Source: Chthoniobacterales bacterium (lineage in GTDB: Bacteria > Verrucomicrobiota > Verrucomicrobiia > Chthoniobacterales > JACTMZ01). Taken from it: a stretch of DNA of 35,409 nt. The DNA is taken from assembly GCA_021463515.1 (NCBI GenBank), contig JAJTYZ010000031.1:1-35409 (forward strand), read 5' to 3'. Both the position numbers and the translations under genes were made by a program. The notes beneath the pieces were generated by a model that was not told where the DNA came from, searched no databases, and saw only the letters and a list, made by a program, of their open reading frames with translations. Positions 8,308-16,842 of this stretch are shown here, in pieces; position 1 is the first letter of the stretch; each line of letters opens with the position of its first letter.

Positions 8308-9450
8308 ATGACTTCTATTAACTTTGCGGTACTCGGCCCCCACAATCGCGGTACGATTGCGCTTCACGCCCATCGTCCGGAAGAAGGTCTCAATTTGATT
8401 GCACTTTGTGCAGCCAATTTGGAGAAACTGGAAAAATATAGGGAAAAATGCGGGCCGGATTTAATCATGACGACGGATTACCGCGAGATCATGGCCAATC
8501 CCAAGGTGGACGCTGTGTTTGTTTGCACGCCGGATTATCTTCATGCCGAACATGCCGTGGCGGCTCTCGAAGCGGGGAAGCACGTTTTTCTCGAAAAGCC
8601 CATGGCGATTACAATTGAGGACTGCGATCGCATTCTTGCAGCCGCGAAAATAAGTAAAGGCAAACTTTTTGTCGGTCACAACATGCGCTACTTCCCGGTG
8701 ATACAGAAGATGCGCGAGCTGATTGAGCAAGGACGCATTGGACGCGTGGAGGCGATTTGGTGTCGTCATTTCATCAACTATGGCGGCGATGCTTATTTTA
8801 AAGATTGGCATTCCGAACGTCGCTACACGACGAGCCTCCTGCTGCAAAAAGGAGCGCACGACATTGACATTATTCACTACCTCGCCGGAAGTCATACCAA
8901 ACGCGTGACAGGCATGGGTAAGCTGAGCGTCTATAACGAAGTCACGGATCGTCGCTCACCGGATGAGCCCGGGGTGTTCACGTTCATCGCAGAACATTGG
9001 CCGCCGCTGAGTCAGAAAAAGCTCAGTCCCATCATTGATGTCGAAGACCACAGCATGATCATGATGCAGCTGGCCAATGGCGTGCAGGCGTCCTACATGC
9101 AATGTCACTACACGCCGGATAGTTCGCGCAATTACACGGTGATTGGTACGGAGGGCCGTATTGAAAATTATGGCGATCATTCTTCCGCCGCCCAATGGGC
9201 AACGGTCCATCTATGGAATCGCCGCATGGAAGAGCCGTTTCAATGGCAAGGTAACGAAGTCTTTCGCATCCCCAATATCGAAGGCTCGCACGGCGGTGCT
9301 GACCCCGTGATGATTGATGACTTTATTCGCTTCTTGAGAGGAAATGAGTCCGGTGGCGCAACTCCCAATGATGCTCGTGTTGCGGTGGCCGTGGGAGTTC
9401 TCGGCGCAGAATCTTTGCGTCATGGCTCCGTGCCATTCGATATTCCGTAA
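8308..9450 (+). CDS. Gfo/Idh/MocA family NAD(P)-dependent oxidoreductase
   Basis: This 380-residue protein has an N-terminal Rossmann fold (about 1-125) and a C-terminal alpha/beta substrate domain. The family signature EKP is at 96-98 in LEKPMAIT, and the catalytic-type motif GAHDID holds His184 and Asp187. The nucleotide loop reads GPHNRG rather than GxGxxG, a mild departure. Members oxidise or reduce sugars and inositols, or act as NAD-retaining glycosidases. The substrate here is unknown. Its place behind the NahK-like kinase suggests sugar or amino-sugar metabolism. No signal peptide or Tat motif is seen, so it should be cytoplasmic. A run of histidines and tryptophans around the substrate domain is typical of the family. 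Confidence 0.85.
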   Translation: MTSINFAVLGPHNRGTIALHAHRPEEGLNLIALCAANLEKLEKYREKCGPDLIMTTDYREIMANPKVDAVFVCTPDYLHAEHAVAALEAGKHVFLEKPMAITIEDCDRILAAAKISKGKLFVGHNMRYFPVIQKMRELIEQGRIGRVEAIWCRHFINYGGDAYFKDWHSERRYTTSLLLQKGAHDIDIIHYLAGSHTKRVTGMGKLSVYNEVTDRRSPDEPGVFTFIAEHWPPLSQKKLSPIIDVEDHSMIMMQLANGVQASYMQCHYTPDSSRNYTVIGTEGRIENYGDHSSAAQWATVHLWNRRMEEPFQWQGNEVFRIPNIEGSHGGADPVMIDDFIRFLRGNESGGATPNDARVAVAVGVLGAESLRHGSVPFDIP

Positions 9451-9467
9451 CTTGCGCGGCGGCTCGC

Positions 9468-9686
9468 TTATTTTTCGCGAAAAACAATGCGTGCTTTTGT
9501 GAGATCGTAGGGAGAAATTTCGATCTGCACTTTGTCGCCCGGAACAATCCGGACAAAGTGCTTGCGCATTTTACCGCCGATATGGGCGAGCACCACTTTG
9601 TCGTTGGGCAACTTCACGCGAAACATCGTACCGGGGAGCACCTCGATAACGACACCCTCTGCGGGAATGGATTCTTCCTTTGCCAT
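9468..9686 (-). CDS. infA: Translation initiation factor IF-1
   Basis: This 72-residue protein is IF-1. It is a single OB-fold that binds the ribosomal A site and helps IF-2 and IF-3 choose the initiator tRNA. The family hallmarks [30 protein letters not shown] and [18 protein letters not shown] are intact and the length is exact. It sits alone, divergent from the PEP carboxykinase gene, rather than in a ribosomal protein operon. Many bacteria have more than one infA, so this may not be the only copy. Confidence 0.96.
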   Translation of the reverse strand: MAKEESIPAEGVVIEVLPGTMFRVKLPNDKVVLAHIGGKMRKHFVRIVPGDKVQIEISPYDLTKARIVFREK

Positions 9687-9765
9687 GCGAACGAGCAGTG
9701 AACCCCGTACGCTCTAGGAAAGCAACCCGCATCACCTTCATTTGCCGCGCAAATCAACTATTAGT

Positions 9766-9784
9766 CTTGCTTATATTTCGCAAG
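9766..9784 (+). promoter_or_regulatory. Possible -10 within an inverted repeat before pckG
   Basis: TATATT (9772-9777) lies eight bases before the ATG at 9786 and is framed by CTTGC (9766-9770) and GCAAG (9780-9784). It could be a -10 inside a small operator, giving a very short or absent leader. No good -35 is spaced 16-18 bases upstream, so this is tentative. Confidence 0.35.
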
Positions 9785-9785
9785 C

Positions 9786-11603
9786 ATGATAACTTTTTCG
9801 CGTCTCATGAAACAACCCAACACCCAGCACAAAGACCTGCTCGCGTGGGTCGAGGAAGTCCGCCAGCACTGCCAACCTGACAATGTTGTTTGGTGCGATG
9901 GATCGGAAACGGAAGACCAACATCTCCGCCAGCTCATGGTGAATTCCGGTTCCGCAATTCGGCTTAATGAGGAAAAGCGGCCCAATAGTTTGCTTGTTCG
10001 TTCCGATCCCCGCGATGTCGCCCGCGTGGAAAAACGCACCTTCATTTGCACCAAGACCCGCGAGGAGGCAGGTCCAACAAACAACTGGGAAGACCCGGCG
10101 GTGATGAAAAAAAAAATGCGGAGCCTCTACAAAGGCTGTATGCGCGGACGTACCATGTACGTGATTCCGTTTAGCATGGGCCCGGTGGGATCGAAGATTG
10201 CACGCATTGGGGTGGAGATTACTGACTCGCCCTATGTCGTCGTCAACATGCGCATCATGACGCGCATGGGACAGGAAGTCCTCGATGTCCTCGGTACGGA
10301 TGGCTTTTTCGTCAAATGCCTCCACTCCGTCGGCTATCCGCTCGAAGGGCGTTCCGATATTCCGTGGCCATGCAATCCGGAGAATACCTACATCACGCAT
10401 TTTCCCGAGGAGCGGCTCATTATGAGCTATGGCAGCGGCTATGGCGGCAATGCGCTGCTTGGTAAAAAATGCTTGGCACTGCGTATTGCGTCCGCCATGG
10501 GACGCGATGAAGGTTGGATGGCGGAGCATATGCTCATCCTCGGGCTAGAAACGCCCGATGGTAAAAAAAGCTATGTCACTGCCGCCTTCCCGAGTGCCTG
10601 CGGAAAAACGAACTTTGCCATGCTGGTGCCGCCCAAGGCACTCAAGGATTACAAAGTGACAACCGTTGGCGATGACATTGCGTGGATTCAACCTGGGCCC
10701 GATGGAAAGCCGCGGGCGATCAATCCCGAAGCCGGATGGTTTGGGGTGGCACCAGGGACTTCTTACAAAACGAATCCTAACGCTATGGATTCGTGCCGTC
10801 GCGATAGTATTTTCACCAATTGTGCACTTACCGATGATGGTGATGTGTGGTGGGAGGGAATGACCGAGGAGCCGCCGCAGCACCTTGTGAGTTGGCTTGG
10901 CGAGGATTGGACACCAGGCGGCGGTAAATTGTCCTCGCATCCCAATGCGCGGTTTACGGCGCCTGCCCGCAATTGCCCGTGCATTGACTCCGAGTGGGAA
11001 AATCCCGAGGGCGTTCCTGTGGATGCGTTCGTTTTTGGCGGACGTCGCATGAACAACATTCCGCTAGTTTTTGAAACAAGGGATTGGACTCACGGAACAT
11101 TTGTTGGCGCGACATTAAGCTCTGAACAAACCGCCGCTGCTGAAGGAAAAGTTGGAGCACTGCGCCGCGATCCCATGGCGATGCTCCCGTTTTGCGGCTA
11201 CAATATCGGTGACTACTTTCGTCATTGGCTCGAGATGGGCGAAAAATTCGGTGACAACAAGCCACGAATTTTTCACGTGAATTGGTTCCGCAAAAACAAG
11301 GACGGGAAATTCCTATGGCCCGGCTTTGGTGAAAACTTACGCGCTCTTGCATGGATTGTGGATCGCTGCCGTGGTCAAGCAAACGGCAAAGATAGTCCGC
11401 TTGGCATTGTGCCCGAATACCATGACCTGCGATGGGAAGGACTCGATTTTTCTGAAAATCAATTTGCGGAATTGATGAAAGAAAATACCGAAAACTTAGG
11501 TGAACAAATCCGCTCTCACGATGAGTTCTTCGATAAAATTGGCTCCGCCCTTCCACCGGAATTGAAAGCCGAGCAGGAAAAAATTCTTCAACGAATGACG
11601 TAA
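9786..11603 (+). CDS. pckG: Phosphoenolpyruvate carboxykinase (GTP)
   Basis: The 605 residues match the GTP-dependent PEPCK family, which interconverts oxaloacetate and phosphoenolpyruvate and controls entry to gluconeogenesis. The P-loop FPSACGKTN includes the reactive Cys272, conserved in GTP enzymes; the ATP type has no such Cys. The metal-binding motif VGDDIAWI follows, and the nucleotide-binding FWPGFGEN-like segment is present as FLWPGFGEN. Two starts are possible: ATG 9786 or ATG 9807 (seven residues shorter). Neither has a Shine-Dalgarno sequence. A -10-like TATATT lies eight bases before the first. The stop is one base from the end of the convergent toxin gene. Confidence 0.95.
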   Translation: MITFSRLMKQPNTQHKDLLAWVEEVRQHCQPDNVVWCDGSETEDQHLRQLMVNSGSAIRLNEEKRPNSLLVRSDPRDVARVEKRTFICTKTREEAGPTNNWEDPAVMKKKMRSLYKGCMRGRTMYVIPFSMGPVGSKIARIGVEITDSPYVVVNMRIMTRMGQEVLDVLGTDGFFVKCLHSVGYPLEGRSDIPWPCNPENTYITHFPEERLIMSYGSGYGGNALLGKKCLALRIASAMGRDEGWMAEHMLILGLETPDGKKSYVTAAFPSACGKTNFAMLVPPKALKDYKVTTVGDDIAWIQPGPDGKPRAINPEAGWFGVAPGTSYKTNPNAMDSCRRDSIFTNCALTDDGDVWWEGMTEEPPQHLVSWLGEDWTPGGGKLSSHPNARFTAPARNCPCIDSEWENPEGVPVDAFVFGGRRMNNIPLVFETRDWTHGTFVGATLSSEQTAAAEGKVGALRRDPMAMLPFCGYNIGDYFRHWLEMGEKFGDNKPRIFHVNWFRKNKDGKFLWPGFGENLRALAWIVDRCRGQANGKDSPLGIVPEYHDLRWEGLDFSENQFAELMKENTENLGEQIRSHDEFFDKIGSALPPELKAEQEKILQRMT

Positions 11604-11604
11604 G

Positions 11605-12024
11605 TTAGGACTTGGTGTTGATAGGCGGGAGAACCAGAGCGAGAGGAATGTTCGCATCGAGGGTAGCGAGCTGTAAGCCGTGCATCTGTGCCAATTCTGT
11701 GAGATGAGCATCGGTAGTGCGTGTTGCGGAAGTGCACCATGACGGCCAATAACAGCCATCAAGATTATCAGGTAGAAATTGATGAGATTTTCCAAGAGAT
11801 TGCAGCATTCCTCGCAAAACCTTCGCAGCTTGAGAGAGTGTCACTCGACCCATCGCACGCTGTACAGAAACGCGGACAAAACCAATTTCAGGGATCGAAG
11901 ATGTAAAAAGTTTCAAGTCGCATATATTTCTTTTTTCACGAATCCAATAGGCGGTACGCTCGTGATCCACGTGATCCATCCATCCCCAAGCGACGAGGAT
12001 ATTGACGTCTAAAAGATAGTTCAT
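11605..12024 (-). CDS. vapC: PIN-domain ribonuclease toxin, VapC family
   Basis: This 139-residue PIN domain is the expected toxin of a type II toxin-antitoxin pair, an Mg-dependent RNase usually aimed at tRNA or rRNA. The four acidic residues that bind metal are present: Asp6 in NYLLDVN, Glu46 in SIPEIGF, Asp105 in TTDAHL and Asp123 in ATLDANI. The ATG at 12024 overlaps the antitoxin stop by four bases (ATGA). The longer frame from 12117 overlaps the antitoxin gene and is not credible. TTDAHL and LDANI resemble the subgroup sometimes annotated as a TA-system PIN protein with Trp/His-rich N-terminus. It appears intact. Confidence 0.85.
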   Translation of the reverse strand: MNYLLDVNILVAWGWMDHVDHERTAYWIREKRNICDLKLFTSSIPEIGFVRVSVQRAMGRVTLSQAAKVLRGMLQSLGKSHQFLPDNLDGCYWPSWCTSATRTTDAHLTELAQMHGLQLATLDANIPLALVLPPINTKS

Positions 12025-12263
12025 GGGAAGTCGGTAAGTAATTCTCGGGTGGATTCGACGGTGAGGGGTGGAAGTTCTTTGGTGCCGACAAAGATTTTTG
12101 CTCCCGTGTGCCGGCAAGTGCTAATGGCAATTTTTAAGGAGGGTTTGGGTGGTGCCATAGCCTGACGACGTAAAAATTCAGAAACTGTCAGACGCTCTTG
12201 TTTTGCTCGAACTCGTATGTTTCGTGCTTCTTCAGTGCTCGCCCTAAAAGAAATTGTAATCAT
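12021..12263 (-). CDS. vapB: Ribbon-helix-helix antitoxin of the VapBC-like pair
   Basis: This 80-residue protein begins ITISFRASTEEARNIRVRAKQERLT, which fits a beta strand plus two helices of a ribbon-helix-helix DNA-binding domain. The second half (about 45-80) would wrap the toxin. It lies directly upstream of the PIN toxin and is coupled to it by ATGA, the usual antitoxin-first order. Antitoxins of this type repress their own promoter. Short symmetric sequences lie over the start (TAGTACTA, 12263-12270), but I cannot define an operator. Family-level naming as VapB is by position; the sequence alone only supports an RHH antitoxin. Confidence 0.75.
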   Translation of the reverse strand: MITISFRASTEEARNIRVRAKQERLTVSEFLRRQAMAPPKPSLKIAISTCRHTGAKIFVGTKELPPLTVESTRELLTDFP

Positions 12264-12311
12264 AGTACTACCGTATTACACAAACTCACTTCTTCAAGAT
12301 GCTTTGCTGAT

Positions 12312-14510
12312 TTATTCGCTTTGGGGAGCAAGCCGCATGGAGAGTCCGCCGTATCTTTGGCGCGTATTGTTTTGACGCACGGCAGTTGCGAGGGCTTTTT
12401 GCTGGCCGACAACGACAACAAGACGACGTCCGCGTGTGATACCGGTGTAGAGGAGATTGCGTTGCAGGAGGAGGAAATGCTGCATGGCGAGAGGAATGAC
12501 AACGACAGGAAATTCCGAGCCTTGGCTCTTGTGGATGCTAATGGCGTAGGCTGGTTCGAGTTCGTCGAGCTCACCAAAATCGTAAGTAACGCGCCGTCTC
12601 TCGAAATCTATGACAGCCTGTCGCTCGTCGGGATTAATTTCTACGATGCACCCGATATCCCCATTGAAAACTTCCTTATCGTAATTGTTTCGGCTTTGCA
12701 GAACTTTGTCGCGCACGCGAAATTTTTCTCCGAAGCGTTCTATTTCCGGGCGATCGGCGCGAGGAGGATTGAGCTTGGCTTGTAGGGCAGCGTTGAGCTC
12801 GCGGATGCCCAGATTTCCTCGGTGCATGGGTGCCAACACTTGGACATCACGCAAGGGATTCAAACCAAGACGTCCGGGGATTTCATCACGGACGAGACGC
12901 AGAACAAGATCGGCTATTTCTTGCGGGTCTTCACGCGGAAGAAATACAAAATCTGCTCCTTTTTCGTTGGTAGTAGCGGGGAGGCGTCCATGTCGAATCT
13001 CGTATGCGGCTCGAACAATATGGCTTGTCTCAGCCTGACGGAATATTTCGGTAAGTCGTACCGAAGGGATTATCTCGCTGGCAAGAAGGTCCGCTAAAAT
13101 CGTTCCGGCTCCGACGCTGGGAAGTTGGTCGGGGTCACCGACTAAAATGAGTGCACCTTGCGGGGGGAGAGCGCGGCAGAGTGAGGCCATGAGCGAAACA
13201 TCTACCATGGAAAATTCATCCACGACGACAAGGTTGGTCTCGAGCGGATGTTTGGTGCCGCGGTGAAATCCGCCGCCCGGTAAATACTCCAGCAGCCGAT
13301 GAATGGTGAGAGCTTTGTATCCGGTAGATTCTCCCATGCGTTTAGCAGCGCGTCCTGTGGGAGCGCAGAGCTGAAAGCGAACATGCTTTGCAGCAAGGAT
13401 GCGCAGAAGACTGTCGAGCAGTGTCGTTTTACCAACGCCAGGCCCTCCCGTGATAATGACAACACGGGAACCAAGAACGGTACGAAGGGCCTGAGTTTGA
13501 CTTTGGGAAAGCATCTTCCCTGTTTTTTTTTGCACCCAGGTGAGTGCTTGGTCGAAATCAATCGGCGGGTAGTTCGCAGGCTGTGAGGCGAGGCGACGCA
13601 ATGTGTCGGCAATCGTAATTTCTGCGACACGAAGCGCGGGAAGAAAAACGAGAGGCTCTTGACCGAGGCTGTCCACAACAAGCTGTCCATCGGCGATCTC
13701 GCGATCGAGAGCACCCATGACAACGTCGTCGCTGACTCCCAGCAATTTGCCAGCTTCTTTAAGCAAGATGTGCCGAGGAAGTGCTGTGTGCCCTTCGGAG
13801 GTAGCGCGGGAAAGAATGTGTTCCAAGCCACCGCGAGCACGCAAAATGGAATCATGGCCGAAGCCAAGTTTCATCCCTACGGCATCGGCAGATTTGAAGC
13901 CTATGCCCGGAATGTCACGAGCGAGGAGGTAGGGATTGGCCCGTACACGGACAATAGCGTCCTCGCCGTAAAGTTTGAAAACACGCAGAGCGCGTCCGGT
14001 GCTGATGCCGTGACTGTGGAGGAACACCATAATGTCGCGAACCGTTTTTTGCTCCGCCCACGCTTCCTTGATTTGCCGCCGACGCCCGCTCCCAATTCCC
14101 TCAATTTCCTCAAGACGCGCTGAGGATTTTTCAATGATGTCAAAAATGGATTCCCCAAATTTATTGACAAGCTTTTTGGCATAGACCGGGCCAATACCGC
14201 GAATGAGTCCACTGCCTAAATATTTTTCAATGCCTTCGCGAGAGCTGGGAGCCTGACAACGAATGGCTGTCGCTCGGAGCTGCATTCCATGCTCACGATT
14301 CCGCTCCCAGCGGCCTTCCGCCGTAATCCATTCTCCCGGCGAAACCGCAACAACTACACCCACCACAGAAACAAGGTCAGGCTCCCCTTTGACTTTCACC
14401 CGCAGCACTGCAAATCCCGTGTCTTCATTATGAAAAACCACGCGCTCTACCAATCCTGATAAACCGTCAGCCGGTGTAGCACGAGCAGAAGAACCCATGC
14501 CCCACACCAT
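12312..14510 (-). CDS. recD2: RecD2-type ATP-dependent DNA helicase
   Basis: The protein has 732 residues, the usual RecD2 (YrrC) size, and is a 5'-3' superfamily 1B helicase of DNA repair that acts without RecBC. An N-terminal OB-like region (about 15-90) is followed by helix-hairpin-helix repeats (GSGLIRGIGPVYAKKL and EGIGSGRR). The helicase core has Walker A GGPGVGKT at 355-362 with Lys361. It also has Walker B VVDEFSMVD, motif III GDPDQLPSVG and the late motif SIHKSQGSEFPVVV. LYTGITRGR closes the core. All motifs are intact. It is followed 48 bases later by the toxin-antitoxin pair on the same strand. The first ATG (14510) has no Shine-Dalgarno sequence; a second ATG lies four codons on. 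Confidence 0.93.
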   Translation of the reverse strand: MVWGMGSSARATPADGLSGLVERVVFHNEDTGFAVLRVKVKGEPDLVSVVGVVVAVSPGEWITAEGRWERNREHGMQLRATAIRCQAPSSREGIEKYLGSGLIRGIGPVYAKKLVNKFGESIFDIIEKSSARLEEIEGIGSGRRRQIKEAWAEQKTVRDIMVFLHSHGISTGRALRVFKLYGEDAIVRVRANPYLLARDIPGIGFKSADAVGMKLGFGHDSILRARGGLEHILSRATSEGHTALPRHILLKEAGKLLGVSDDVVMGALDREIADGQLVVDSLGQEPLVFLPALRVAEITIADTLRRLASQPANYPPIDFDQALTWVQKKTGKMLSQSQTQALRTVLGSRVVIITGGPGVGKTTLLDSLLRILAAKHVRFQLCAPTGRAAKRMGESTGYKALTIHRLLEYLPGGGFHRGTKHPLETNLVVVDEFSMVDVSLMASLCRALPPQGALILVGDPDQLPSVGAGTILADLLASEIIPSVRLTEIFRQAETSHIVRAAYEIRHGRLPATTNEKGADFVFLPREDPQEIADLVLRLVRDEIPGRLGLNPLRDVQVLAPMHRGNLGIRELNAALQAKLNPPRADRPEIERFGEKFRVRDKVLQSRNNYDKEVFNGDIGCIVEINPDERQAVIDFERRRVTYDFGELDELEPAYAISIHKSQGSEFPVVVIPLAMQHFLLLQRNLLYTGITRGRRLVVVVGQQKALATAVRQNNTRQRYGGLSMRLAPQSE

Positions 14511-14588
14511 GCCATGAAGTTCGTAACGATGCTAAATTATTGCGTAAGACGTTGAGAGCCTTATTGTGCGCTGGGCTTCCAAACAAAG

Positions 14589-14670
14589 TGTCTGGCCAGG
14601 GAGCACAGGCATCCCGCCTGTAATGTGAAAAACGAATACGGACGCGACGCCCATACCCCCTAGTTTTTTT
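14589..14670 (+). repeat. 82-bp palindromic repeat, copy B
   Basis: The element begins TGTCTGGCCA and ends with GTTTTTTT. Inside, ACAGGC (14605-14610) pairs with GCCTGT (14616-14621). The right half, with GACGCCCATACCCCC, matches the right half of copy A at 28064-28145 read on the minus strand. Both copies are 82 bp, with conserved ends and diverged centres. Despite the T run, it cannot terminate a neighbouring gene, because nothing on the plus strand runs into it. Confidence 0.65.
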
Positions 14671-14736
14671 GCAGATTGTCTTATCGGAGTGAGTTTGCAG
14701 TTGTTTGGGCGCAAGCAAACGCCATTTACTCCGCCT

Positions 14737-14743
14737 AGGAGAG
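14737..14743 (+). promoter_or_regulatory. Strong Shine-Dalgarno setting the GT2 start
   Basis: AGGAGAG lies eight bases before the ATG at 14752. It decides that start over an upstream GTG (14689) and a downstream ATG (14767). It is one of only two clear Shine-Dalgarno sequences I found in the window. Confidence 0.7.
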
Positions 14744-14751
14744 TTTGCAAA

Positions 14752-15528
14752 ATGGGGGCGACACGCATGCAACAACCAACGCTTAGTGCCATTTTAATTA
14801 CAAAGAATGAGGCTGAAAATCTGCCTGATTGCCTGCGTTCTATTGCCTTTTGCTCCGAAATTGTGGTGGTAGATAGCAACAGCACGGATGGTACGCCGCA
14901 GATCGTTCGTGAGGCGGGAGGGCGGGTGATTGAGAGTGCGGATTGGCCGGGCTTTGGTCTCCAGAAACAAAGTGCTCTCGACGCAGCTACGGGTGAGTGG
15001 GTGCTTTCTATTGATGCGGATGAACGCATCCTGCCGGAGCTTGCTGAGGAAATTCTTTGTGTGATTCGCGAGGGAAAAGCTGCAGGTTTTCGCATCAAAC
15101 GTCGTTCGCAGTTTCTTGGGAAATGGATGCGGTATGGAGGATGGTATCCGGATTACGTTGTGCGGTTGGCAAAGCGTCATGCCGCGAAATTCGATATTTC
15201 GCCGGTGCATGAAAAATTACTCGTGGAGGGAACTATTGCCGATTTGGAGCATCCCATGTTGCATTTTAGCTATCGTGATTTGTCGGATGTCTTAAAAAAG
15301 CAGAGTCTCTATGCGTTGGTTGGCGCGGAAAGAAATTACGTCGCGGGAAAATCGGGAGGGATTCTTATAGGATGGTTCCGGGCTGTGTGGACGTTTGTTC
15401 GGCTTTATATTTTGCATCTTGGATTTCTCGATGGACGGCAGGGATTTCTTTCTGCGGTGGCTAAAGCGCAGGAAACATTTTGGCGTTATGCGGGCATGGA
15501 GTGGGTAGAACGACGTGTGAAGCAATGA
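14752..15528 (+). CDS. Family 2 glycosyltransferase, WaaE/KdtX-like
   Basis: This 258-residue inverting GT-A enzyme resembles the WaaE/KdtX group, which adds glucose to heptose in the LPS inner core. The opening is SAILITKNEAENLPDCLRS. The nucleotide-binding Asp is in VVVDSNSTDGT, and the DxD-type metal site is SIDADER with Asp88 and Asp90. WYPDYVVRL and the late segment LHFSYRDLSD are characteristic of this subgroup. A hydrophobic, amphipathic C-terminal part (about 200-245) probably sits on the inner membrane. The ATG at 14752 has a strong Shine-Dalgarno sequence. The next glycosyltransferase overlaps by four bases, so the two act in one pathway. The acceptor sugar is not known. Confidence 0.82.
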   Translation: MGATRMQQPTLSAILITKNEAENLPDCLRSIAFCSEIVVVDSNSTDGTPQIVREAGGRVIESADWPGFGLQKQSALDAATGEWVLSIDADERILPELAEEILCVIREGKAAGFRIKRRSQFLGKWMRYGGWYPDYVVRLAKRHAAKFDISPVHEKLLVEGTIADLEHPMLHFSYRDLSDVLKKQSLYALVGAERNYVAGKSGGILIGWFRAVWTFVRLYILHLGFLDGRQGFLSAVAKAQETFWRYAGMEWVERRVKQ

Positions 15529-16655
15529 AACTCGCTATCATTCGCCGCCGCTACACGCCTTATGGTGGCGCGGAGCGATTTATCGAACGTATTGCCCGGC
15601 ACCTTATGGAACGTGGCGTTAATACCACCATCCTTGCGGAGCAATGGGGGGCAAAAAATGATGCGTCCGCCTCGCTCCAAGTTGTGCGTGCGGCATCATC
15701 CGGTTGGTCTCGCGTCGCGCGTTTTCGTTCGTTTGAGCAGGCCGTGGAAAAAAATCTTCGCACCCATTCATTCGATCTTGTGCAATCGCACGAGAGACTT
15801 ATGGGGGCTGATGTCTATCGTGCGGGTGATGGTGTTCATGCTGCGTGGATTCAGCGGCGACTTCGTGAGGTGGGGCACTGGAAAGCACGATGGCTTCAAC
15901 GCGACCCTTACCATCGGGCGGCCATGAAAATGGAAAAACAAATGGCAGGCGATTTGCATTTGCACTTTGTCGCCAACAGCGGCCTTGTGGCCTCCGAATT
16001 ACGCGAGATGTTGGACATTTCGACGCAACGAATCACCGTTATTCCTAATGGCGTGGACACCGTACATTTTGCCCCACCTGGGGAGAGCGTGCGTCATGTG
16101 GCGCGAGAGCAATTTTATTTGCCTCAAGATGTCCCTGTCGTTGCATTTGTGGGATCAGGTTTTGCACGCAAAGGAGCGTCTTATCTCGTGGAGGCTTTGC
16201 GTTGGTTGCCCGATGTTTTTTTACTCCTCTGCGGGCACGACAAAAACCGTCATGCACTCGAAGCTTTGGTGAAAAAAAATCATTGGCACTCCCGCGTAAA
16301 AATTCTCGGCGGGGTGGAAGATGTGCGTCCTGTTCTCCACGCGGCCGATGTGTTTGCACTGCCGTCCCTTTATGACCCGTCTCCCAATGCTGTTCTCGAA
16401 GCCCTCGGCTGCGGGCTTCCGATTATTACCACGGCAGACACGGGCCTCGCGCAGGAGATTGTTGCCGCGAAAGCCGGGGCGATTTGTGAACGCGATGCAG
16501 CATCTCTCGCATCTCAAATCGAAGCCCTCTTTGCCGATCGGGACCAGCACTCCATGATGGCTTCATCGGCTCGCGAATTGGCGATGAAATTTGATCAGGA
16601 AAAAATCGTGGGTGAGTGGCTCGATTTTTATCAACGACGTATGGCCCCTGCGTAA
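15525..16655 (+). CDS. Family 4 glycosyltransferase, WaaG-like
   Basis: This 376-residue retaining GT-B enzyme begins MKLAIIRRRYTPYGGAERF, very like the LPS core glucosyltransferase I group (WaaG/RfaG). The middle VIPNGVD, the GSGFARKGASYLVEAL phosphate-binding segment and the donor motif PSLYDPSPNAVLEALGCGLP are typical of GT4. In the donor motif, Asp takes the place of the first Glu of the usual E-x7-E pair. The start at 15525 forms ATGA with the GT2 stop; an earlier frame start at 15480 lies inside the GT2 gene and is not used. Together with the GT2 enzyme it probably builds the LPS core on the cytoplasmic face. UDP-glucose as donor is inferred. Confidence 0.83.
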   Translation: MKLAIIRRRYTPYGGAERFIERIARHLMERGVNTTILAEQWGAKNDASASLQVVRAASSGWSRVARFRSFEQAVEKNLRTHSFDLVQSHERLMGADVYRAGDGVHAAWIQRRLREVGHWKARWLQRDPYHRAAMKMEKQMAGDLHLHFVANSGLVASELREMLDISTQRITVIPNGVDTVHFAPPGESVRHVAREQFYLPQDVPVVAFVGSGFARKGASYLVEALRWLPDVFLLLCGHDKNRHALEALVKKNHWHSRVKILGGVEDVRPVLHAADVFALPSLYDPSPNAVLEALGCGLPIITTADTGLAQEIVAAKAGAICERDAASLASQIEALFADRDQHSMMASSARELAMKFDQEKIVGEWLDFYQRRMAPA

Positions 16656-16670
16656 TGTGAAGTGACATGC

Positions 16671-16698
16671 TTGCGCAAGAGCGTTGCTCCGCTATTCT
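16671..16698 (+). promoter_or_regulatory. Promoter of the 44-residue membrane peptide, probably leaderless
   Basis: TTGCGC (16671-16676) and TATTCT (16693-16698) have a 16-bp spacer. The ATG at 16705 is only six bases beyond the -10, where transcription would be expected to begin. The -35 sits in the perfect palindrome CTTGCGCAAG (16670-16679). Confidence 0.45.
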
Positions 16699-16704
16699 TG
16701 GCGC

Positions 16705-16839
16705 ATGTTCCGACTGACATCGCAAGAGCGTCGCGTGATTGTTTTCATTCTCGCAGCATTTCTTGTGGGGCTCGGGATCAAGCATTGGCGCGACACGCAG
16801 GCTGTAACTGCAGCCACTGTGGAAGTAGAAACTATGTAA
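16705..16839 (+). CDS. Small single-pass membrane protein, 44 residues
   Basis: ATG to TAA encodes MFRLTSQERRVIVFILAAFL followed by VGLGIKHWRDTQ and a short acidic tail. A basic, polar N-terminus precedes one hydrophobic helix (about 11-25), suggesting an inner-membrane peptide with a small C-terminal tail. The LTxQERRV plus hydrophobic-helix pattern resembles the N-terminal anchor of verrucomicrobial ComEA-like helix-hairpin-helix proteins, but no DNA-binding domain follows. The stop is three bases before the ATG of the Minf_1886-like gene, so the two are probably co-transcribed. A promoter pair lies just upstream. I do not know the function. It may be a remnant anchor or a genuine small protein; the tight packing and promoter favour the latter. 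Confidence 0.6.
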   Translation: MFRLTSQERRVIVFILAAFLVGLGIKHWRDTQAVTAATVEVETM

Positions 16840-16842
16840 AAC

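Larger units (their letters stand above)
14511..14751. other. Divergent intergenic region: repeat copy B and structured leader
   Basis: Between recD2 and the GT2 gene lie an 82-bp palindromic repeat (14589-14670) and a possible stem-loop. In the stem-loop, CGGAGT (14685-14690) pairs with ACTCCG (14728-14733), enclosing a GTTTG/CAAAC stem. The stem-loop ends just before the Shine-Dalgarno sequence. No gene is seen. Confidence 0.5.

Noticed and set aside
11605-12117. Longer version of the PIN toxin starting at 12117
   Set aside because: The extra 31 residues are antitoxin DNA in another frame; the ATG at 12024 overlaps the antitoxin stop as in coupled pairs and starts at the PIN fold.
12263-12270. 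TAGTACTA as an antitoxin operator
   Set aside because: It is only eight bases, overlaps the start codon and has no second half nearby; the support is too weak.
14589-14670. Copy B as an intrinsic terminator
   Set aside because: No plus-strand gene runs into it; recD2 on the left is on the minus strand and diverges.
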